Source: Hyposmocoma kahamanoa (lineage: Eukaryota; Arthropoda; Insecta; Lepidoptera; Cosmopterigidae). Taken from it: a stretch of 64,000 bases of DNA. Shown here piece after piece: positions 1-11,800 of the stretch (position 1 is its first letter; each line of letters starts with the position of its first letter). The DNA is taken from NCBI RefSeq assembly GCF_003589595.1, contig NW_020654810.1:13797303-13861302 (forward strand), read 5' to 3'. Under the pieces are notes generated by a model. That model did not search any database and was not told the DNA's origin. It saw only the letters and a list, made by a program, of their open reading frames with translations. A program made the translations under genes and the position numbers.

Positions 1-253
1 CCCTTCAAGAAATAATAAAGAGTTGGGCAGATACATACATACAAATATTATAAATGTGAAAATAAGCGTGTACTATACAAGTACATATAATTTTTCTATA
101 AAACTGTATAATAACTTACCTAATGTCTTAATAAATGAAAGCAATGATATACAATTTACAAAAAAGTTGAAAGAGTTACTCTTACAAAAATGTTATTATA
201 GTGTTAATGAATACTTAAATGATATATTACTGACACACGGGAACAAAAGCTAA
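1..253 (+). mobile_element. 3' end of a LINE reverse-transcriptase ORF, cut by the window edge
   Basis: The frame is open from base 2 and stops at 251-253. The translation has the features of the C-terminal tail of non-LTR retrotransposon ORF2: a RNNKEL stretch, then KLYNNLPN, then a closing block LLLQKCYYSVNEYLND. In related elements this tail lies well downstream of the catalytic YxDD motif, which would be left of the window. An AT-rich 3' region follows without a clear A tail. The clade cannot be named from so short a piece. It is read as a retrotransposon tail, not a host gene. Confidence 0.65.
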
Positions 254-280
254 GCAAACAAACACACATTAATATATAAA

Positions 281-303
281 TACAATATATATATATATAT
301 GTA
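281..303. repeat. (TA)n microsatellite
   Basis: A short run of alternating T and A just downstream of the LINE tail. It may be part of that element's 3' untranslated region. Confidence 0.7.
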
Positions 304-2121
304 TAATTAAAAGTAAAATGAAATAATATATAATAAATTAAATAACAATTATTATTACATACACATATATTTTATGTTTTCTTTGCATTTCAATTTCATA
401 TTAAAACATGTAAATTTCTATCTACTGGTTTGCTCCTCTCTCCTTTCCATTATATTGCGTGCCCGAAGGGCTTCATAATATTGGTCTTTGTTGTATTTTC
501 TTATATAATGGTTTTATAAAATATTGAGTATTGAGTATACTATAAGAAATGTACCGATATTCCAACTAAACGTAAACTCAAATATCCGTAATTCCGAAAA
601 CCGATTTATGACCATTACGCTTTCAAGTAATTTTGATGCTCGCACAAAGTCAAAATTAGGTTTTATTTTGTAATATTCCAAAAAAAAAAACATTTGACAT
701 TATAAAAATTCGAGCTAACGTTATTTCGGGCAAATGTATTTTCTAACTCATGATAGGTAATCTCAAAAACCGTAAAGCGAGTACAACAATATTTTGTTAG
801 TTATTGCCATTGACCTACCAAAAAGTAAATAAAAAATAAGCTTGTTGTTTTTCTCAAAGTCACGAACTTATCGTATAGATTTTCACGTTTCGGTATTTAT
901 AAACTATATACATCACTCGGATATTTTATTACTAATATTAACTTCACTGACAGTCAAGGTTAGAGTCCGGATGTTAAATGGTTGCGCTGGCGCACGCATC
1001 CCATGACGTCACTGATGACACAGATTATCTCATTCTGAACATTGCTATCGGAACTGGCCGACCGTAAACATGCGAGTAATCAAATTAGCATGGTACTCGT
1101 AATTAGGGTTTAGGCCGTCTTTGTCTAAACGCCGTCTACGCTGGCTTAACAACAGCGAAATAATGCAACTTTGTAACAAACTTTAGACTATTTTCGTCTC
1201 AACCATCGTCAAACTGCGTTCAACTACGTCATTCCTCCCTTCTTTGACACAATACATCAATATTTTGTTACCTTTCTGCATCCACACGCGGAAAGTGGTT
1301 TTGGATTCGTGCCAAGCTTAAACGACACTTTTTGTAATTAAACAAAGGAGTTTATGGTGCGTCTGTCATCGATTCGTTTTAATTTTTTATAAGTTTATTC
1401 ACCTGGGACTGGAACGGAAATATCCTGAGCAATATCCTAAGACAAATGCTGCACAAGTTTAACGCAAAACTTGTTTTATAATACGTATACAAAACATCCA
1501 AAAGGTTTCGCAAAACTACATACATATATGTATATCATTTTGAGTCATTTAATATTTGGTGCTACTTTTTCTACGAAAATGATTCAATTGTCTGAATCTG
1601 AATACCCATTGGTAATTATTTATTTACACAATACAATTAAATTATTCTAACTAAATGAATGAAATGTATAATTTTACGTTGCTTTTTAACAGATGTTAGA
1701 CGTCCTACATTTTTAAAAATAGAGCAACTTTAACAAAGCCGCGTGTAATACATGATTTTTGTAAATCGTCGATTTGACTACAAAGCAAACGCTTCAGTGA
1801 TCCTCATATTATGTAACGTAATCATATCGTAAATCATTTCTATCACACTTCTGAGAGCGTGAAATTTTTCGCTCTTCCGTTGTACTGTGTCGGCGTGCGG
1901 CTGATATAGGCCACACGGTAAATTTAGCTTAATTACCACCTACCTATAACGGTTTTCCCGCCACCCTCATTCCTGGGAGGACTAATGGGGATTGTGGTCC
2001 ATTAAAATTAAATACATTACTGAAAATAAACCCATCCCGGTTTCATGCAACATAATTTACAACCTAACGTGGTACTCGTAACATAAACATCGAATAGGTA
2101 TAAGTTTTCCGTACAATCTTT
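304..2121. other. AT-rich non-coding stretch
   Basis: No convincing coding region or repeat is seen. A small GCCCGAAGGGC palindrome near 461-472 may belong to the preceding LINE's 3' region. The rest looks like unique intronic or intergenic sequence. Confidence 0.5.
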
Positions 2122-2440
2122 ACTTTTTTTAAGATATCAAGTGACCGGACGGACAAGTCGTGTGCCTGATGGTAAGCTACACGCCTGTCCATAACAGTTG
2201 CAGTGCCACTCAGAGCTTTAAATCGCAAAGATCTGAAGGGGTACTGCCACTGCGCCCGTCACCCTGAGACATAAGTTGACAAGTCCCACGTGCCAGTAAT
2301 TTCACCAGTACCCTTACCCTTCAGAACCGGAACACAGTAATACTGACATTATTGCTTGGCGGCAGAAATAGGTAAGGTGGCTGGATGAACCACCTTACTA
2401 GCCTGGATGAACTCTTTCGCAACGAGCTCTACTGTTACTA
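2122..2440 (-). mobile_element. Rep-A copy 1 (A-tailed dispersed element)
   Basis: First of about 17 copies of one family, called Rep-A here. In sense orientation a full copy starts TAGCAGTAGAGCTCC, runs through TATTTCTGCCGCCAAGCAGTA and an internal palindrome of the type CAGTAATGYYAGCATTACTG, then GGTGAAATTACAGGCACATG and two mutually complementary blocks (GGCAGTGCC and TCTGAGTGGCACTGC). It ends CGTCCCGTCACTTGRTAT followed by an A run. Copies share the 3' end and differ in 5' length, as 5'-truncated retroposons do. No protein of its own is evident. This copy is reversed, with its A tail read as the T run at 2122-2130. It also carries a local duplication of the CTGGATGAAC block near 2382-2412. 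Confidence 0.75.
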
Positions 2441-2818
2441 AGTATTAAAATAAGGTCGAATTACAATTCATGGACTGCTTTTACAGCTGAAATTATATTA
2501 GTAGTGATTATGTGATTGGCTTACGTGCACTGATAAAAATGACTTATCATTTTGGTGGATACTTTTGGAATATCTTGGCGACTAGTGATGGATGATGACG
2601 ACCATAATAGTATTTATCACAATGATATTTATTATATAAGTACAGTTTAAAAACATTTTGTTTTTAATCTGCAAAATATAACTATAAAATGTACATACAA
2701 CTGTACGTAATAAAATAAAACACAACAAACTAATGCCGTCTTCCACTTTCAAAAGGAAATGCAAGCTTTGGCTACTTTCGAAACAAACGTGTGTCGGCAA
2801 GTAATTGGATGTACTTCT

Positions 2819-3115
2819 TGTAGCAGTGGAGCTCATTCTGAAAGAGTTTGACCAGGGAAGTACTTGCCACATTACCTATTTCTGCCGCCAAGCAGTAATA
2901 TTAGCATTACTGTGTTCCGGTTTTGAAGGGTAAGGGTGCTGGTGAAATTACAGACACATGGGACTTGTCAACTTATGTCTCAGGGTGTCGGGCAGTGCCC
3001 CACAGATTTTTGCGATTTAAATCTCTGAATGGCACTGTCATTATTCTGGACCGGCGTGTAGCTTACTTTCAGGCTTACGACTTGTTCGTGCCGTTTGTTG
3101 ATATTATAAAAAAAA
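2819..3115 (+). mobile_element. Rep-A copy 2
   Basis: Nearly full copy from TAGCAGTGGAGCTC to a nine-base A run at 3107-3115. It faces copy 1 head to head about 380 bases away. An open frame across it is an accident of the repeat: the same region is open or closed unpredictably in other copies. Confidence 0.75.
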
Positions 3116-3442
3116 GGTTCATCGGTCCAACGAATTTATTCAGTCTTTTATTTATTATTTTTTACTATTTTATTTTAATGCGTACAATCTTCATCGCTAT
3201 CTCACTTATAATTCAAGTATTATGAAAAGGAATATTTTATGTAACTTGGGTACCGTCATGACCATGACAATATCATCGTAGCGTTAATAATATATTAAAC
3301 AACATTAAGTTTAAGTTGTTTATATTTATTTACTGTTTAGTAATAATTCTATTGGAGCTAGTCAAAACCCTACTGCTGTCATAAATATAGCAAGTTTCAC
3401 AAAATAACCAAAGTTTAAAAAACAGCTCAAGCTGAGACTCTA

Positions 3443-3617
3443 GGCGTCGTATTCTAGAACTCTACTCAATGCTCAAGTCAGGATTTGTGTATGGTTTAAA
3501 GCACTCGAAATCATACTCAAGTCCCTGCTATCCCTGCTATTAGGGTCGTATTTCCAGTGCTTGTGTTTCCAGTGCAATCCTGACTTGAGCGTTGAGTAGA
3601 GTTCTAGAATACGACCC
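3443..3617. mobile_element. Foldback MITE with ~42-bp terminal inverted repeats
   Basis: Bases 3443-3485 and 3575-3617 are reverse complements with only about two mismatches. The shared core is TCGTATTCTAGAACTCTACT. The 90-base centre contains a partial third copy of the outer motif (GGGTCGTATTTCCAGTGC). There is no coding capacity. The size and terminal symmetry fit a non-autonomous DNA transposon; the target duplication is unclear, possibly TA. Confidence 0.65.
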
Positions 3618-3693
3618 TTACCTTTTTATCTACATAACATAATAGTGTAACTTCAGGCAATGTTATTAAATTGCTTTATTAATAAATAAGTAA

Positions 3694-3863
3694 ATAACGC
3701 GCGTATACTCATAGCCCCGCACTCGGGAAACCCTGTATCGTAGGTACCATGAACACACACATAGGCAACCACAAAGTAACCTTAAACTCACGAGAGAAAT
3801 AAATGTAGGCCATACAAATACTTCTCCCAATACATGGTAACTGTTCGGCCACAGAGGCAGTTA
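3694..3863 (-). mobile_element. SINE-B copy 1 (tRNA-headed), internally deleted
   Basis: Reverse-oriented copy of the tRNA-headed SINE described at 34377-34582. The body (ACTCATAGCCCCGC to AGAGAAATAAATGTAGGCC) is well preserved. The head jumps from CTTCTCCCAA straight to ATGGTAACTGTTCGGCC, so the box B segment is deleted and only the box A part remains. Confidence 0.75.
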
Positions 3864-3929
3864 ATAATGATGATAATAAACCTCTTTATTATTATTATGT
3901 ACAAATTAAAATAACCAACTGCACTGGGT

Positions 3930-4300
3930 TATATGTAAAATAGTAACAACCGTGCAAGACTATATTACTAACATCATAAACAATAATTTTTGTTCCCCGA
4001 CTTTTCACAAAACATAATTGATTAAAAATAAACTTTAAACTTTTTTATCTATGTACTATCCGACACTTTTTAGATCTGTATTTGGTAGTAAATTCAATCG
4101 TGCAAACATTCTCCTAAACCCGTTAGAGTTATCACCGATAACTGTAAACGGGTTCGTTTATCACCGTTTACAGTGATATACTTAAACGTTTTTATTTTTG
4201 TACAAAAGTAAAATCTGTTGAATTATTAAAAGTCATGGAACAAAAGTTGTTGTCTATGATGTTAGTAATATATAGTCCTGCGAAGTTGTTAGTATAAGTA
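3930..4300. mobile_element. Foldback element with long imperfect arms
   Basis: The left arm near 3945-3996 is the reverse complement of bases near 4237-4290. The shared core is ATGATGTTAGTAATATA, followed by AAAAGT..GGAAC on the inner side. The symmetry continues outwards through the TTTTACA block. The centre holds a separate hairpin from CTGTAAACGG and CCGTTTACAG (near 4140-4172). It is non-coding. Rep-A copy 3 starts only a few bases after it. Confidence 0.55.
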
Positions 4301-4314
4301 TTTTACAAATATGG

Positions 4315-4614
4315 TAGCAGTAGAGCTCCTCGTGAAAGAGTTCATCCAGGAAAGTACTGCCACTTTACCTATTTCTGCCGCCAAGCAGTAATGTCAGCAT
4401 TACTGTGTTCCGATATTGAGGGGTAAACGTACTGGTGAAATTACAGGCGTATGGGACCTGTCAATTTATGTCTCAGCGTGACGGGCGTAGTGGTCGCAGT
4501 GCCACTCAGATCTTTGCGATTTAAAACTGAGTGGCACTGCAACTGTTATGAACAGGTGTGTAGCTTACCATCAGGCGCGCAGTTGTGTTGTCCGTTCCGT
4601 TCCATTAAAAAAAA
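4315..4614 (+). mobile_element. Rep-A copy 3
   Basis: Full-length type copy from TAGCAGTAGAGCTCC to an eight-base A run. It keeps the CAGTAATGTCAGCATTACTG palindrome and the GGCACTGC hairpin arms. Confidence 0.8.
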
Positions 4615-6338
4615 CCCTGAAAACAATACAGAACTTTAAAAACCAAGCACGTGTTCTAAAAAAATAGTCGTCAAAATATACCTAAGTGGCGAGTATTATA
4701 ATAATAAATATGTGGATGGCGGGACAATGGGATGAGGTGCCACCGTTATCTCAGTCCGCCACTCATGTGCCCGTAACAGTGATAAAAGATTATTACGCAC
4801 CGTCCCTCATTCTTTTCTCCTATTAGCATTTCATCGATCGTGGATTTTACATATAATTGAATAAAGGGAATATGGAAAGCTTTAATCGAGTATGCGGTTT
4901 CGAAGAGTCAAGGACCATGCCTCTTAATCAAGCAGATGAGTGTGTGTACGCTATTCGTGGAAAATTCTAAAGGTATATGAGCTATAAAATATGTTTCTCT
5001 CTTGTTGTTATTTTCATTTCAATCAATTACTCATTCAACCCTTGAAATATTACGAAACACAATCAGAATACAACAACGTTTTAAAACCATAATTTGACTC
5101 TGTATCAAGTTATCCAATTTTGAGCAAAATGGTTCTCGCCTTAAGTTAGACGTTGATATAATTATTTGGACATATTCACATAACTTTGTGAATTATTCAA
5201 AGCTGTTTGAACTTAAGTAAAGTTGTAAGCCGAAGACCGCTAACCGCCACGCCTTTTGCGTTGAGATAAGAAATTCAACCCGTCCCTTTGTTCGGCTGAC
5301 CTTTGAGTTAAAAGTTGACTTCTTGGGAACCTGGCCGATACAACAAATTGTAATCAATTGTTTTTTTCACTGATGCATATTAATAAAATGTTATGCTACT
5401 TTTTTCAAGTCTTTGTCCAATTGTCATATAACAATTTGCAGTAAAATAAAATAACAAAAATAAAAATACTGAGAACTGCTTTTACAAAGCACTCAAGAAT
5501 GTCTATTACTGATTATATTTTCATATTAGCAATAGAAATAGAAAATTGTGAGGTAAGTATCTACTAAAGGAAAAGTTTCGAATGTAATTAGTTGTTCTGC
5601 ACCATTCACAGACGAGCCTGTAAGGAGTTAATATAAAAAAGGCGTAATAAAACGTTAAAATGAAAAGGTACGTAATATAAACCGGAAGAGGTAGAAAATG
5701 AACCTCAGGGAAAAGAAGTCTATATTGGCTGCAGGTAAAGGAACTTGTATGGGCCCTACCGTGTGTGTGTGCGAATATTTTTTACTTTGATACCTTTTCT
5801 CTTTTAATTCTTTCCGTTCTAATTCTCGTTTCTCAAACCTTTACTTTTCTTTTTTCTTAACTTATAATGCTTGATACGGCTTTGCTTACGATTTCACCGT
5901 GTATTAAGTGGAAAACAATATTAAATACAGTCTAATACACAAAACTTAAAAACTGAATAAAACCCTAATGGGTTTTATTTCATTTTAGAGTGCGATCGCA
6001 GGGATTACCCTGTATACTAAATATAATTATTTTATAAGGTAAATATATACACTAAATACATAACATTAGGACAAATTAGTATGGTAATCACTTATTCGAC
6101 AATCAAATTAGTTGTCAAGAATGATCTCTATCCTGGCAAACGATCGAATAGCTGTAAAGCCAATAACGCAATACATATACTAAACCATTCAAATATGTAA
6201 TTGTGTAAATCTTGGAACTGGTAATATCACGCTATATATCTATATCTAGGACCAAATGTCTCATCTGTAGAAACGAGAGGCATTCTTTGTAGTAGACAAA
6301 ATATTACATTTAATTATGTCTTATATTAACTATGTTAT
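4615..6338. other. Non-coding stretch without recognised elements
   Basis: AT-rich sequence with no supported gene. Only small local features are visible, such as a GTGTGTGTG run at 5761-5770 and a short AAACCC/GGGTTT hairpin near 5961-5978. Confidence 0.45.
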
Positions 6339-6526
6339 GTGAAATTACAGGCACATGGGATTTGTTAAATTATGTCTCAGGGTGACAAGCGCAGTGGTAG
6401 TGCCGCAACGATCTTTGCTTTTTAAAGCTCTATGTGGCACTGCAAATGTTATGGACAGGCGTGTCGCTTACCACCAGGCTCACGACGTTGTTCGTCCCGT
6501 CACTTGGTATAATACATATAAAAAAA
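6339..6526 (+). mobile_element. Rep-A copy 4, 5'-truncated
   Basis: It begins at GTGAAATTACAGGCACATGG, lacking about 130 bases of the 5' part, and ends in an A-rich tail. The truncation point differs from other copies, as expected for incomplete reverse transcription. Confidence 0.75.
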
Positions 6527-7006
6527 TATTCTTCAATTAAATATACAAATTAAATTTTTTTATACAAAAGAATATTTTCGTTGCAATTTACGCTACAGGT
6601 TTATCTTTGTAACCGGCAACCACATTACAACTCTAGGGGCACAGGGTCGCGTTTTTAAAAAGTTAATTTATTTTACAAACTTTGGGAAAACTCATGAAAG
6701 TTCTTTAAAAGTACATTTCCAAAACCTTAACGATAAAAATACGTTAAATATAGGCTGAATAAACTAAAGTGTCAGCTTGAAGATTAAATTGAAACCGACG
6801 GTTTTGAAGCCAACAGTGACGCTCGCGCTAGTGCTGCATCAGTTTTCTTATTAGTAAAGACAGGGATGGGCACATAGCACGCACCATTAAAATATTAATA
6901 AATATTCTTCTTTTAAAATGTTTACTTACATAACTTTATTCTTTGAATAACCATACAAATTTTTATGCCAGTGCCGCCAGATACTCGATGTAATGTCACA
7001 TTTTTA

Positions 7007-7412
7007 AACGACTTAAAAAAGGAGGCGGTTCTCAATTCGACTGCATGTTTTTTTTTTTATATATGTTACGATTTTGATGATTTTTTTTATTGGAAAGAGG
7101 GTAATCTATAGTGGTGGCTTGAAGAAATATTCCACATCTAAGGGAGGCAAACTAGGGGTTGAATCCAGTTTGAATGGAACTTTTTAACTTATGTCTTTGG
7201 GTGATGGGCGCAGTGGCAGTGCCTCTCTGATCATTGCGATTTGAAGCTCTGAGTGACACTCTCTCATGACTTGGTCGTCCCGTCATTTGATATCATAAAA
7301 AAAGTTTTCGCGCACTTTCCGGTAACCAATTTCATAAAACTTGGCAAATACATGTAATTCCACGAACTTTTGAGGTCGGTTTTTTTAGTACCTACTCTGT
7401 ACTGAGATTATT
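7007..7412 (+). repeat. Rep-D copy 1, split by a Rep-A insertion
   Basis: A dispersed repeat shared with 15371-15640 and partly with 28798-28935. Diagnostic blocks are GGAGGNGRTTCTCAATTCGACTG, then GGAAAGAGGGTA, then GGCAAACTAGGGG.TGAATCC, then GGTAACCAATTTCA and CACGAACTTTT. In copy 2 the last blocks are contiguous. Here GAATCC is separated from CCGGTAACC by Rep-A copy 5, so this repeat is the older insertion. It is non-coding. Confidence 0.65.
7172..7303 (+). mobile_element. Rep-A copy 5, nested in Rep-D
   Basis: A 5'-truncated copy beginning near the AACTTATGTCT block and ending GATATCATAAAAAAA. It has lost a short segment after the second GGCACTGC-type block. It interrupts Rep-D copy 1, which gives the relative age of the two. 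Confidence 0.7.
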
Positions 7413-7740
7413 AACTGAAACTTTGGAACTTTATTTGGAACTGAATTCTTTATAACAATTCCTAGTAATAAAATAAAAAAGCGACATTTTTTCTTTTAGA
7501 CTCTTCAATTGTACACTAAAAATCACGTACCTACACTAAAAACGTTTTGTTTTACCATAGGTTTTATTAATAACCGATTTAAGAAACTTTTTATAACAAA
7601 AGGATAAAGAAAGAATAAGCAGGTGAACAGATACATTCAAGCTCAAGATCTTGGATTTACAGACGTGCTCCTAGACGCGGTCTCAACTTACACCACGAAG
7701 GTTGTCAGTGCGTCAACGTATCTAACTATTTAAACGTATT

Positions 7741-7932
7741 GAACTGCCTCCGCGGCCGAACGGTTACCATGCCGGACTGCCTTGGGTTCGATACCCAGGC
7801 CGGGAGAAATATGTGTATGGCCTACATTTATTTCTCACGTGAGTTTGGGTGTAATTTGTGGTTGTCTATTTGTGGTTCATGGCACACGCGACACAGGTTT
7901 CCCGTAGTGCGGGGCTATGAGTGTGTTGTGTT
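7741..7932 (+). mobile_element. SINE-B copy 2 (tRNA-headed)
   Basis: The tRNA-like head has box A GGCCGAACGGTTA at 7754-7766 and box B GGGTTCGATACC at 7785-7796. The body has ATTTATTTCTCACGTGAGTT and closes at GTGCGGGGCTATGAGTGTGT. A short open frame spans it but is not conserved between copies. Confidence 0.8.
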
Positions 7933-8717
7933 ATCGTTATTTATTGTATCAACATTGTTTTTTGATCGGTTATTCATTGCCTATTTTAAAATCATCTTAC
8001 TAGGTTATTTAATTAGATAGCATTCCTTTTTTGAGACTTAGGAAAAATTGTTGACTTAATGTTGGATTAAAAGCCATACAGCGGCCGCCATATTGATTAT
8101 TGACTCTATGACACTCCAGGGATCACAATACTTATTCTAATGGTACTTTATATACCAAAATCCATCAAGCCGTTTACGCTACAGTGTAAGTCAAAACATT
8201 TACATATTTACTGGAGAAGTTACTCTCCTTCAGTCGCATATAAGGGCAAATATTTTGAATTAATCCTTTATACGATTCAGTATACACAAATCAAGAAGTT
8301 TCAAAGGTATATTTTTAAGCTTTTGTTTTAAACAGGAAAGGTCATTTTTCAATATGTGACTGTTGACGTTGAATATTCTTGGAAAGAATATCTGACGAGT
8401 TCTCAGTTGCTTTCGGCTATTTCGCTAGTCAAATTAAGAAAGTAACTTAAAGATTCTATTTATAATGAACTAACAATACATTTCAATTAAATCGATTTGT
8501 ACATACCTAAGTGCACCAGAATATTTAATTACACAGGTTAGATGGCGAAATCAGCTGCCATATAATTTGCAATTACTTCAAAGTTTCGTACTGTTACTCA
8601 TCTGCTTTTTTATGCGGCACGTGTCTATATTTAACATACGGCTTCGGTAAATCCAAAATCCTAAAAGTACCTAGGTATTACACTTCTGTGTACATACATA
8701 GGTATAATGCACACGCA
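7933..8717. other. Non-coding stretch
   Basis: No element recognised. A NotI-like GCGGCCGC sits at 8081-8088 in an otherwise AT-rich background. Confidence 0.4.
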
Positions 8718-8936
8718 CTACAACTCATCTGTTCCAAATATAGAATTTAATATTATACCATACAAGTCACCTGTACAATAAGCTTCCTGCACGCCAACAA
8801 TAATACCCATTGAATCTTTGATCAGTGTTATGGCTTTGTGAACTTGCCAATGCATTATCATATGATTATTTCCAATCGAACGACCTTGCACTTCACGGAA
8901 ATAGCAAGTGATGAATGTCCACATGGGCCGACACAT
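8718..8936 (-). CDS. Unassigned 72-codon open frame
   Basis: Reverse-strand open frame of 72 codons from 8936. The composition looks more protein-like than its neighbours (VQGRSIGNNHMIMHWQVHKA, then KDSMGIIVGVQEAYC). Within it ACAG|GTGACT could serve as a splice donor. I do not recognise a family and see no transposon ends around it. It could be a decayed mobile-element gene, an exon of an unrelated gene on the opposite strand, or chance. Treat it as a candidate only. Confidence 0.15.
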   Translation of the reverse strand: MCRPMWTFITCYFREVQGRSIGNNHMIMHWQVHKAITLIKDSMGIIVGVQEAYCTGDLYGIILNSIFGTDEL

Positions 8937-10881
8937 TATACAAACACAGTAGGTGCGCGTAGACGCTGACTACTGTAAATAAACCAGGTCTGGAACTGAT
9001 ACCACGGCTGCCAGCTGTAGCTAAAACTGAATTTCATAGACGTTAAACACAAAAGTGTTAAATTTTTGACCTATTGTTTCATATCCCTTCAAAATTGGAA
9101 ATGGTTTTCTAAAAATCTCTTTCCCGCACAATAGGAGTTTTATCAATATACGTATTTTTATGAAGTACAAACACATTCATGCATTTATGATAGAAATGTA
9201 ATTAGTTTATTTTGACGTCAAATTTGTCATTTCAGTAAATGATTTATATGGAGCTGCTTAGGGAGGGCTGGAAGTGGCGTAGGCTAAATGGATGTAAATA
9301 TTGCAGGAGTAAATTGAATCGAGGTTTTCGAGGAGCAGTGGCTTGAGGGAGTAGAGGAAAAGGCCTTATTTAAATCGCTTCGAGTTGACGAGCTGTCGTC
9401 GGCGAATTATTACAGCCTTTCAATGAATGAAATCCCTTGGTATTTCCCTTAAATATACTTTATTAAAAGTCAGCATTTTTCTCAATCTTTGTGAATGGCA
9501 ATGTCACACAACGCTGTCCGTGTCCTCGACAAAAGATTATAACGTATTTAGAATACTTTACGTATTCGACTTAAAAAAAAATCTCCTACCGACACACATG
9601 TGGACTTCGCAAGTCCTCTCAGGAACTTTGGAACAAGTAGGTGTGTCTACAGAACGATATGAAAAAAGTTTTACGAATGAAAATTCTGTGCGAATAATAA
9701 ATCTACTACATATTTAATCTGGGGTACAAAAACTTTTGTTGGCGTTTGCTTTTGTCGACGTGAGACGTTTAAAGTTTGAAACTTCATTTACAAGTCTTTT
9801 ACATTTTTATCAACATTTCTGTTTGTCACAGAACAAATTAAAAACTTTAAATTTTTCATAATATTCATGCATATAAAATTAGTTACTATTACTACTACGT
9901 ATTAGGTAACGTACCTACATATGTCTACAACTGTGATACTGAACAGAGTTGATTTGTTTATTGAGTATATAAAAATTAATCATATCACACATTAAAATAA
10001 TGTAAACAACTAGAACATCCACGAGGTCCTTATCTCTGATAAAGGCAATTTGCGAAAATGAAACTTATAACGGAAATGATAACGATGAAATTCGTGGGAT
10101 AGTGGTTAATCGCGTTGACGACAGTCAACCTTCGCCTTATTAATTTTCGGAATATTAGAAATAAATATTTCATTCATGCATCTCTTCGACTCCCGCTATT
10201 ATTTTCGAAGTTCAACAGACATATTACATCACACACTTACACAGTACGTCACGACAATTCCAATAATATATCTTTTTCATGTAAATCACAAATGGTAATT
10301 ATGAAATAACTTTCATGGAAATGTGTAGGCAACGATATTATATAGGGCAAAACGTAATTTGCTGTCGTATGGTTATTGCAGCTTTGACTAGTAAGTTACG
10401 TTTTCCCTTATTCGGGATTCCTTTTGTCCTAAAGTGTTCATAAAGCAGCATTCTCAACATAGTACTAAGTAATAGAAAAGTTATTCATTTTTAAGTGCCG
10501 GATAATTGCCTATCGTCGACTATATGACGGTGCTGTTTTTGTGCCTCCTCCTTGTATGCTGTTTAGATATTTCAGGGTATAGCTGTGGCTACTTTATATT
10601 ATTGTTGGTATTTTGAAGTTGATATCCTGTTTTCGAAAAGTCATAATGTGCTGCATGAAACGAATTTAAACTTGTACCTATGCCTGCCGAGACCTTAATT
10701 TAATTTTATTATGATTTATGTACGAAATAATTGATGTTGTATTTCAACTGTTGCACAATGTCATGTACATTTCAGTCTGAATAACGTGTACAAAGTAAAC
10801 CATACAGTCAGGTTGTATTTTTAAGAGATAACGTGTTTATCACTCGCGCATTTTATGGGCTGCAAACGCAGAGATAAATCC
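8937..10881. other. Non-coding stretch
   Basis: No supported gene. 9250-9410 is somewhat G-rich and looks unique. Short open frames at 9427-9717 and 10115-10309 have low-complexity translations and no recognisable motif. Confidence 0.4.
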
Positions 10882-11160
10882 TTGACATTTATTACAACGA
10901 CAGGTAAAATAGAGGCAAAACGCATACGCCGAGTCTAATGGAATAACATACTATTCTTCTAACGTTATTTATTTTCACACGTAGTCTGCATACCAATGTG
11001 ACAATAACTACCCAGTAGTTACCTGAGGTATACAATATTCTTCAACGCATTCTAGGACAGTTCTTGACATTTATTTACAACGACAGATGGAATAGAGATA
11101 AAACGCAGACGGCAAACCCTGAAGAAATGACGTGATATTCCTGTAACGTTATATATTTTT
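10882..11160 (+). repeat. Direct duplication, two diverged ~95-base units
   Basis: Units at about 10882-10975 and 11063-11160 share, in the same order, CTTGACATTTATT.ACAACGACAG, then AATAGAG and AAAACGCA.ACG, then TAACGTTAT. They start about 181 bases apart. The spacer is unique, so this is a diverged local duplication or two copies of a small element, not a microsatellite. Confidence 0.6.
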
Positions 11161-11800
11161 CAAGCGTATTATGGAATTGAACATTTATTATTTTACGTTA
11201 AGTAGACAAAAGGTTGGCCACATCGTCGCCTGATATTAAGCGATTATATGAACATTAGTCAGTCTAGTAAATTAAAGAGCCCTAAATTCAAAACAAATCA
11301 CATTACACTTGAAATCGTGACATCAATAAAAACTCCTTCGTAGGTCAAATCAAGTTACGTATAATGATTTTTTTTTGTATCATCACAAACTATCAAATAG
11401 CTGAAACCCACATGCGTTCGTATAATCTGTGTAATTATTGATTTTGTAATAAGCCTTTCTTATTAGTATACATTTTTAACATGACTTTTGAACTTTTTTC
11501 TGATAAATTTAGTACATTTTCTGGAATTTTATTAAGTCTATAGGGGTCGCAACTTTATTTATGTTATAATTGTTGGGTTATGTTTTGTTTATTTATTTAT
11601 GTTTCTAAGTTTAATATTATGCCTCACTATTTCGGAAATAATGTTACATTTTTACGAACATTACATTATATTTTCAAATGGAAGTTGATTGAGTGTTCGG
11701 GAATTTTTGTAATGTTCGTGTTCTTATGCACCCTGCCAGCCACATTGAAAAAGGTGGCGGGGCGACGCGGGCCGGAGCCGAACGCTATGACGTGGCTATG
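11161..11800. other. Non-coding stretch with a small GC pocket
   Basis: Mostly AT-rich. 11752-11790 is a GC-rich pocket (GGTGGCGGGGCGACGCGGGC) just before the LINE that follows. It may be the upstream coding part of that LINE, but the frame is broken. Confidence 0.35.

Noticed and set aside
2923..3225. 100-codon open frame
   Set aside because: Its first two thirds are Rep-A sequence. The equivalent frame is closed in most other copies.
7741..7800. tRNA gene suggested by box A and box B
   Set aside because: No acceptor stem closes, and the same head occurs with a long shared body in six copies, so it is a SINE head.
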